From: an uncultured Rickettsiales bacterium
GTDB lineage: Bacteria > Pseudomonadota > Alphaproteobacteria > Rickettsiales > UBA1997
Direction: 5' to 3'
Length of the DNA stretch: 20,419 nucleotides
NCBI GenBank assembly: GCA_948744995.1
Contig: CAPZCD010000013.1
Span: 1 to 20,419 of the forward strand
The notes under the pieces were generated by a model. It was not told the origin of the DNA. It saw only the letters and a program-made list of their open reading frames with translations, and did not search any database. Position numbers and translations under genes: made by a program. Below, in pieces: positions 14,792-20,419 of this stretch. Every line of letters begins with the position of its first letter. The stretch's first letter is position 1.

Positions 14792-16315
14792 CTATTTAGA
14801 TTGTTTATATATCGGCAAAGTCATATCTTGATCAACAATGATATTTATTTTTGTTCCTTGAGCTATTCTAATGGTTGGAGTTTCTTGTTTCATATTGTCT
14901 ACTATACTCTGCATCTCATCGGTTATATTTGTGGTAGCATCTATTATAGCTTGCGATGCCGCGTTGGAGGTGGTAACAGTTGTAGTGCCTGTTAATCCTG
15001 TAGTTGTCTGTGTAGTATTAACCGTATTGGTAACTTTATCCAGAAGGACAGCACTTGCAACCGATATTAAACTGGATAAAAAAGTATTTTTCATAGTCTG
15101 TGCGTATTTATTATCAATATCACCATCAACACCTCCTCTCCCTAGATTATCGGCGGAATTAGCGGTTATGTTTATACTTAAACCATCAACTCTTATTATT
15201 CTCGTCCAAGTTATCTGTATCCTGGAGATATTATTACTTGTTACCGCTTGAAAACTGCCAACAACTTTGGAACCTTTAGGAATTACTATATTTTTACCGG
15301 ACTCCGAATAAACATCCCTCGAAACTATAGCTCTAACCTGTGTCTGTACGTCGGTGTTAATAGCTGTTTCCAAAACTGCATTTATTATCTTTCCTTGCAT
15401 CACAACTCTGGACATATCTGAAGTTTTGGTTGTAACGGAATCAATCCTGGTTTCCTGTACTGAATTGAGATTATCCTTATCTAAAATTATAATACTATTT
15501 TCATCATCACTATTTCCTTTTCCACCACCGCCACCTTGCATTTTAAACATTGGAGAACCCTGCCGTTCCTGAACTATTTTTCTTCTTTGGGCTATCTGTA
15601 ACTCTCTTTCCTCTTCTTTTTTTTGCTCTTCTATTGCAGCTAACGCATCCGCTGATACTTCATCTGGTATACTACCAGGTGGTGGTGTAGTAGAACTAGT
15701 TGACGGGCTACTTTCTCCACTACTAAATATTGGTATTTTTATCTTTTTCTTAGCTTCCTCCTCTTCCGCTTTTTTCTTTTCAAGTTCATCGGCTAATTTT
15801 TTAGATTCATCTCTTAGTCTATTCATTTCGTTTTCAAAACTTTTGAGCCTGTCATTTATCATATCGTCGACTTCTTCTTTTGAAAATCCATTAATCTCTT
15901 TTTCCACTTTCTTAACTTCTTTTAGCTCTTCAGAAATACTTTTGGTTATTGTGGCTGGTAATTCAGGTAGCTCCGGTAGCTCTAAAACTTCCTTTTCATT
16001 GGAGACAAAAACATCACCTTTGTAACCAATATCAGCTAAGCTATCTATATTATCTATGGTCGGGGAACTGTTAACTCTACCAATTTCTTTTTCATCTTTA
16101 ACTATAGCTGTATTATCAACGACTACATCATCCTTACTGCCGGATGAAAATATAAATAAAAAAACTACAACACTTACAACGACAGCTACAGTAACTACTA
16201 TATATTTTATATTGTTATTCCTAGCCTCAGCTGATGCCGAGGTATCATCACCCTCAACATCAACAACCGGTTCCTCCTCCACAACTACTGGATCATCTTT
16301 ATTATTCTCTGCCAT
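14792..16315 (-). CDS. virB10: Type IV secretion core protein VirB10
   Basis: VirB10 spans from the inner to the outer membrane and is part of the core complex around the channel. The 507-residue protein has a short acidic cytoplasmic part, one membrane segment (37-57), a periplasmic stretch with an ELPELPELP repeat, a charged coiled-coil region (about 145-195), a Pro/Ser/Thr linker (200-216), and a Gly run (260-266). The conserved TrbI/VirB10 domain starts near 305 (VMQGKIINAVLETAINTD) and includes IPKGSKVVGSF and the antenna helix MKNTFLSSLISVASAVLL (408-425). A Thr-rich loop (about 429-452) follows, in the part thought to face outside. No Shine-Dalgarno sequence is evident; it starts five bases after the dnaX stop. 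Confidence 0.96.
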   Translation of the reverse strand: MAENNKDDPVVVEEEPVVDVEGDDTSASAEARNNNIKYIVVTVAVVVSVVVFLFIFSSGSKDDVVVDNTAIVKDEKEIGRVNSSPTIDNIDSLADIGYKGDVFVSNEKEVLELPELPELPATITKSISEELKEVKKVEKEINGFSKEEVDDMINDRLKSFENEMNRLRDESKKLADELEKKKAEEEEAKKKIKIPIFSSGESSPSTSSTTPPPGSIPDEVSADALAAIEEQKKEEERELQIAQRRKIVQERQGSPMFKMQGGGGGKGNSDDENSIIILDKDNLNSVQETRIDSVTTKTSDMSRVVMQGKIINAVLETAINTDVQTQVRAIVSRDVYSESGKNIVIPKGSKVVGSFQAVTSNNISRIQITWTRIIRVDGLSINITANSADNLGRGGVDGDIDNKYAQTMKNTFLSSLISVASAVLLDKVTNTVNTTQTTTGLTGTTTVTTSNAASQAIIDATTNITDEMQSIVDNMKQETPTIRIAQGTKINIIVDQDMTLPIYKQSK

Positions 16316-16320
16316 AGTAA

Positions 16321-17556
16321 CTAAATAAGTTTAGAACCACTAAAAGCATTTAAAACTTTTGTAGCTATATTATTTTGGCTTGATTTTACATTGACCGAAT
16401 TATTTTGCAATTTCTTAATTAGATCGCCTATTTCCGGAATATTAACTCCATAACAAATCTTCATTATCAGGACTTCTATAAAACTTTTATAGTTGGAAAT
16501 ACTTTTTATTTCAGCCAAAGCTCTGATAGTAAACTGCCATATTCTCATCAATGCCGGAATAGAGACTTTACTAAAATTTTTATCTAGCCAATCAACCTGA
16601 AATGACGATAAATTATACAAATTATTTCCAGTATTTTTCATTAAAAGTTTATGAGTTATGTCCAATAGATCATTCAAAAACACTTCAACATTGATTACCG
16701 ATTGATAAATAATATCAAATTTTTCTATAGCACCATTTATATCCATATCCAATATGGAACTATACATATCATAAATCTTTTCCTTTCCACCAATACCAAG
16801 TAGATTAACTACAACATCTTCTGCTATTTTCTTAGAGAAATTGTTAAAAGATATGGTTCTATCTAATAGTGATAAAGAATCCCTAACAGAGCCTTCCGCC
16901 GAATAGGCTAATATAGAGGCTGCATTCTCATCTAGCTCATAACCTTCTTTAGAAGCTATATCAATAAGATTTTTTTCTAAAATTTCCGTTGGAACTCTAG
17001 CTAAATCAAATCTTATACACCTTGATAGAATTGTAATAGGTACTTTTCTTATCTCAGTGGTAGCAAAAATAAATTTAACATGTTCTGGCGGCTCTTCTAG
17101 AGTTTTCAATAGGGCGTTGAAGGCACTATTGGATAACATATGTACCTCATCTATAATATAGATTTTATACCTGGAAGATATGGGCGCATAATTAATATTA
17201 TCTATAATATCCCTTATATCATTAACTCCTGTATGACTGGCAGCATCAAATTCTATAACATCTTGATCAGAACTATTTGCTATTGACTTACAGTGGACAC
17301 ATTCCAAACATGGCTCCGGTGTCTCTAAACTATCACCATTTTTACCTATACAATTCAAAGATTTTGCTATTATTCTAGCTGTTGTAGTTTTGCCTATGCC
17401 CCTTATACCAGTTAATATAAATGCATGGTGTATTTTTTTACTTTTTATAGCATTGGTTAGCGTTTTTACCAGAACATCCTGCCCTATAATTTCACTAAAC
17501 GTTTTTGGTCTGTATTTAATCGCTAGAACCTTATAATTCTCTGAACTTTCTGCCAT
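16321..17556 (-). CDS. dnaX: DNA polymerase III gamma/tau subunit, gamma-length
   Basis: DnaX is the motor of the clamp loader that places the sliding clamp on DNA. Residues 1-190 hold the AAA+ core: IKYRPKTFSEIIGQ, Walker A GIRGIGKT (50-57), a zinc-binding cluster (C70, C83, C86, C89), Walker B DEVH (136-139), sensor ATT (165-167) and SRC (178-180). Domain III is present up to about residue 370. The protein stops at 411 residues, so the tau-specific domains that bind DnaB and the polymerase subunit are missing. No A-run frameshift site for an alternative product is evident. It starts one base after the degP-like stop and is followed by virB10. Confidence 0.95.
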   Translation of the reverse strand: MAESSENYKVLAIKYRPKTFSEIIGQDVLVKTLTNAIKSKKIHHAFILTGIRGIGKTTTARIIAKSLNCIGKNGDSLETPEPCLECVHCKSIANSSDQDVIEFDAASHTGVNDIRDIIDNINYAPISSRYKIYIIDEVHMLSNSAFNALLKTLEEPPEHVKFIFATTEIRKVPITILSRCIRFDLARVPTEILEKNLIDIASKEGYELDENAASILAYSAEGSVRDSLSLLDRTISFNNFSKKIAEDVVVNLLGIGGKEKIYDMYSSILDMDINGAIEKFDIIYQSVINVEVFLNDLLDITHKLLMKNTGNNLYNLSSFQVDWLDKNFSKVSIPALMRIWQFTIRALAEIKSISNYKSFIEVLIMKICYGVNIPEIGDLIKKLQNNSVNVKSSQNNIATKVLNAFSGSKLI

Positions 17557-17557
17557 A

Positions 17558-19012
17558 TCAATAGGTAAAATAATTTGAATTTAAAAAAACAACTTCTGAC
17601 TTTCCGGTATCGGCTTTTTTAATAATAGCTACAATACTAGTGATATTTTTACCTTTTTCTCTTTTAGCTTTTACTTCATCAACAAATTTTTCTATATCCT
17701 CCTTACTCCTTATCTGTGTTTGGTTAAGAGTAAGTAATATATCACCCTTTTGAATATTTTTATCAGTAATTAGACCATTAGCTTTAACATCTAGTATATA
17801 CATACCTTCGTCCTTTTTAGCTGTAATACCATATCTTTCAATCAAGGCATCATCTATTTTTGACAAAAACATATCAACAAATTCAATAGAGTTAGACTTA
17901 ATTTTCTCATTCAATTGATTATATCTGGTGAAAAAAGGATTATCTTCTACCTTAATCCTCAACTTGATACGTTTACTATTCCTTAAGACAACAAAATCTA
18001 AACTGCTGGAAATCATGGTATTTGATATAATATTATTCAAATCCTCAATACCACTTACTTTTTTTCCGTCGCAAGAAATAACAATATCAGATACCAATAA
18101 ACCCGCCTTTTCCGATGGAGAATTTTTCTCTATATCGGTTATCAAAACTCCGGTTGTAGTATTACCATATCCGAATATATGGGAAAGATTTGTATTCGTA
18201 CCTAAAAAGTTATTCAAGGTTATACCATCAACTCCAATATAACCATTTTGATTATAACCAAAATCTATCAAATTTTGGATAATTGATACCAAGTTCATAT
18301 CGATTGGTATAATAAAACCAATATTATAACCTCCTCTATAAAAAGACATACCCACAACCCTACCATCAACAGCAAACACCGGCCCTCCAGAGCTTCCGGA
18401 CTCAATAGCAGCATCCGTCTGTATTGCTTTAACCGTCCTAGAACTATCAGTAACTATTCTATCAACTGCAGAAACTATACCACGCGAAACCGATAAACCA
18501 TAATTATACGGGTTACCAACTATAACTACATCCTCACCAACATCAAGTTTTTCTTCATTATTGCCTATTTCAATATAACTAAACTTTTCTTTTGAATCTT
18601 TTTTAGGTTTTATCTTAATAACAGCTATATCCATAGGGTAATCCTGCCCTACTAGTTCAGCCTCATATTCCTCTCCATCATATTTAACAATTATCTTCTT
18701 ACTATTATCCACAACATGGCTATTGGTTAGTATATATCCATTTTCTCTTATCACAAAACCGGATCCCCAAGAAACATCATCTTCGCCATTGTATAAGAAA
18801 TAGTTTTTATTATAGTCCTGATTTGCACTGAAACACATTATAGATACAATAGCCTTCTTATTTTTTTCAATCAAATCATGGACAGAGCTTTTATCAATAT
18901 TTTCAGCGATTTCGTCTCCTTGATAATTATCAGCATCATTATTAGCGAACAAACCGCCACTAATACTAGCAAATCCAAAATAAAAAACTAAAATTAAAGT
19001 AGATAACCTCAT
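17558..19012 (-). CDS. degP: Periplasmic serine protease of the DegP/HtrA family
   Basis: The protein (484 residues) has a signal peptide cleaved near residue 23, then a trypsin-like domain. The catalytic His99 is in LTNSHVV, Asp128 in YPMDIAVIKI, and Ser208 in ESGSSGGPVF, where most relatives have GNSGG. A first PDZ domain is at about 255-345 (GVLITDIEKNSPSEKAGL) and a second at about 395-480 (GMYILDVKANG, KGDILLTLNQTQI). DegP-type enzymes degrade or refold damaged envelope proteins, which fits an organism with an autotransporter and a type IV secretion system. The start overlaps the preceding lipoprotein stop by four bases. The symbol is at family level; DegQ or an unnamed paralogue is possible. 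Confidence 0.92.
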   Translation of the reverse strand: MRLSTLILVFYFGFASISGGLFANNDADNYQGDEIAENIDKSSVHDLIEKNKKAIVSIMCFSANQDYNKNYFLYNGEDDVSWGSGFVIRENGYILTNSHVVDNSKKIIVKYDGEEYEAELVGQDYPMDIAVIKIKPKKDSKEKFSYIEIGNNEEKLDVGEDVVIVGNPYNYGLSVSRGIVSAVDRIVTDSSRTVKAIQTDAAIESGSSGGPVFAVDGRVVGMSFYRGGYNIGFIIPIDMNLVSIIQNLIDFGYNQNGYIGVDGITLNNFLGTNTNLSHIFGYGNTTTGVLITDIEKNSPSEKAGLLVSDIVISCDGKKVSGIEDLNNIISNTMISSSLDFVVLRNSKRIKLRIKVEDNPFFTRYNQLNEKIKSNSIEFVDMFLSKIDDALIERYGITAKKDEGMYILDVKANGLITDKNIQKGDILLTLNQTQIRSKEDIEKFVDEVKAKREKGKNITSIVAIIKKADTGKSEVVFLNSNYFTY

Positions 19013-19575
19013 TTCCTAATTAACTCTCCCTGTAATTTATCCAATATCAATAGTAGATTTTTAGAATCTTCCTCTGGAACTTTCTGCTTCTTTAGGTATT
19101 TCACAAACATATCTCTGAACTTACCCAAAGCTTTTCCCAGATCAACTTCCCTTAATTCCATATTAATATATACAGCACCATTATCATCAACATAAACCCC
19201 ACTTCTCTTTATAGATAGTAGATCAAAATTACTCGTATAATCATCAAGCAATTTTTCAAAACTAGTGGAATTAATACCTATAGCCGCAACTTCTCCCTTT
19301 AGAGAAGTTAAAATAGTTGATTTAATCTTCGTAATTATATTTTGCCTTCCAATTAACTCAGCTTCTTTTACTTGGAAACCGAAACCAAATTCGCCCTTAG
19401 GGGACACACCTATAGAACATATACCGGTACCACACTTCCCCCCCTTCATCCAGGAAGGCTTAGCTTCTTTATCTATAGTCTTTAGAGATTCCAATTCGTC
19501 ATCTTTCCAAAAAAAACACGAAGAAAGTAACAATAAAAGTACTACAGGAAAAACATATTTCTTTTTAAAATTCAT
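19009..19575 (-). CDS. LPP20-like lipoprotein
   Basis: The N-terminus MNFKKKYVFPVVLLLLLSSC is a lipoprotein signal with the lipobox LSSC, so Cys20 should carry the lipid. The mature protein (168 residues) has PSWMKGGKCGTGICSIGVSP, then a helix with KEAELIGRQNIITKIKS, and a beta pattern ending GVYVDDNGAVYINMEL. This resembles the LPP20 family fold (Trp motif, 'xxVGxS' strand, helix of Ala/Arg type). It may face the periplasm or the outer surface; function is unknown. Both ends overlap neighbouring genes by four bases (ATGA), which indicates translational coupling with the Bax inhibitor-1 gene before it and the protease after it. Confidence 0.72.
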   Translation of the reverse strand: MNFKKKYVFPVVLLLLLSSCFFWKDDELESLKTIDKEAKPSWMKGGKCGTGICSIGVSPKGEFGFGFQVKEAELIGRQNIITKIKSTILTSLKGEVAAIGINSTSFEKLLDDYTSNFDLLSIKRSGVYVDDNGAVYINMELREVDLGKALGKFRDMFVKYLKKQKVPEEDSKNLLLILDKLQGELIRK

Positions 19576-20288
19576 TGATCGTTGCCTTGTCTACCCATTA
19601 AACTCAAAAGATATGTAAATACATTAATAAAATCTAAATAAAGTTCCAATGCCCCTATAACGGCTACCCTTTCTTTAAAATCTTGACTGTTACCAATGTA
19701 GCTATGTAAATTTTTAAGTTTTTGTACGTCATAGGCTGTATACAGAGTAAAAATAACTACACCAGAACAGGAAATCATGTAGTTGATACTACCACTTCTC
19801 GCAAAAATATTAATTAGAGAAGCTATAAGCAGTCCAAAGACTCCCATATATAAAAATGAGCTCAAACTTGTCAAATCTTTTTTTGTACTATATCCGTACA
19901 AACTCATGCAGCCAAAAGTTAAAGCTGTTGTTAAAAATGTTTCTACAATATTTTCTCTGGTATAGACTATGAATATGGTTGAAAGAGATATACCCATCAG
20001 CCCCGCAAAAATATAGAGTTTATTTTTTGCATCCTGTACGCTAGACGTCATAACGGATTTACTTATGCTTAAAGATAAGAAAATCGGCGATAACATCACT
20101 ATCAACCTCATCAAAAAATTTCCGAGAAAAAAGCTCAATAGTGCTCTGCTATTACCAACTATAAATGCTACTGCGCTGCTGATTAGCAGTGCTATACCCA
20201 TATTTTTATATATTAGGTACATGTAATCTCTCAGGCTGTCATCGCGAGAGAATGTGTTTTCGTTTGAGTAGATGTTTGCGTATCTCAT
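19572..20288 (-). CDS. Bax inhibitor-1/YccA family membrane protein
   Basis: The 238-residue protein has about seven membrane segments after a short polar N-terminus. Family signatures near the C-terminus are TLYTAYDVQKLK (181-192) and ALELYLDFINVFTYLLSLMGR (213-233), with the paired Asp residues. Bacterial members (YccA, YbhL) lie in the inner membrane; YccA modulates the FtsH protease and some relatives act as calcium leak channels. The role here is not fixed by the sequence. It is the first gene of the six-gene block and its stop overlaps the lipoprotein start by four bases. An AGGG precedes the ATG. Confidence 0.92.
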   Translation of the reverse strand: MRYANIYSNENTFSRDDSLRDYMYLIYKNMGIALLISSAVAFIVGNSRALLSFFLGNFLMRLIVMLSPIFLSLSISKSVMTSSVQDAKNKLYIFAGLMGISLSTIFIVYTRENIVETFLTTALTFGCMSLYGYSTKKDLTSLSSFLYMGVFGLLIASLINIFARSGSINYMISCSGVVIFTLYTAYDVQKLKNLHSYIGNSQDFKERVAVIGALELYLDFINVFTYLLSLMGRQGNDQ

Positions 20289-20318
20289 AGTAAACCCTGT
20301 TTTTTGAAATTTTCATAC

Positions 20319-20346
20319 ATTATATCATAGGTAATTAATAATTCAA
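20319..20346 (-). promoter_or_regulatory. Promoter of the six-gene block
   Basis: On the minus strand TTGAAT (20346-20341) and a perfect TATAAT (20324-20319) are 16 bases apart, with TG one base before the -10 box (extended -10). The start would be near 20312, about 24 bases before the ATG at 20288. No other promoter of this quality was seen inside the block. Confidence 0.65.
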
Positions 20347-20419
20347 GATTGCGGGAAAATTAAAGGCTCTGGTCTCCATTTCTTGATATTCACCTAAGCA
20401 ACTTTATTTCTATAATATT

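Noticed and set aside
14871..15251. Plus-strand frame of 126 codons inside virB10
   Set aside because: It is the antisense of a well-supported gene and has no signals or recognisable domain.
20347..20419. Gene or promoter at the right edge
   Set aside because: A TTGATA and a TATAAT occur on the plus strand but are 22 bases apart, too far for a normal promoter, and no frame is visible before the window ends.

Overview
The window is AT-rich bacterial DNA with short spacers and overlapping genes. The gene set points to an alphaproteobacterium of the Rickettsiales or a similarly reduced host-associated relative: VirB10 and VirB11 of a type IV secretion system, an autotransporter, PgpA, a DUF721 protein beside RbfA, a Bax inhibitor-1 protein and a class A penicillin-binding protein. 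I cannot name the genus. A rubrerythrin of the type usual in anaerobes is the least expected gene for such a lineage.

Layout. Positions 1-470 (+) hold the C-terminal part of a TatD-family hydrolase. Positions 638-1072 (+) encode a small secreted protein that resembles part of the autotransporter further on. Positions 1073-1351 have no gene but carry several inverted repeats. rpmB and mnmA form a minus-strand pair (2789 to 1352). A class A penicillin-binding protein follows on the plus strand (2930-4741). The 969-residue autotransporter (4883-7792, minus) and a rubrerythrin (8053-8601, minus) have separate promoters, and a good terminator lies between them. A small secreted orphan (8759-9196) and lepA (9299-11125) lie on the plus strand. 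Converging on lepA is the minus-strand set pgpA, a winged-helix regulator, rbfA and a DUF721 gene (13116 to 11243). rpmE (13250-13477) diverges from pgpA over overlapping promoters. After a 307-base spacer, six minus-strand genes fill the right end in one tight block, read 20288 to 13785: Bax inhibitor-1 protein, lipoprotein, DegP-like protease, dnaX, virB10, virB11.

How the genes work together. The right-hand block combines envelope quality control, replication (clamp-loader subunit) and two type IV secretion components, probably on one transcript. virB8, virB9 and virD4 are not next to virB10/virB11 within this window. The pgpA block mixes lipid synthesis, ribosome maturation and a probable DNA-binding regulator. 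The left half is mainly cell-surface functions: peptidoglycan synthesis, an autotransporter and two small exported proteins.

The points most worth a second look are the small secreted relative of the autotransporter, the 30-residue repeats in the autotransporter passenger, inverted repeats filling the spacers of two promoters, a folded three-helix element at 1258-1335, the rubrerythrin, and the virB/dnaX/degP block. I saw no CRISPR array, transposase, rRNA or tRNA.
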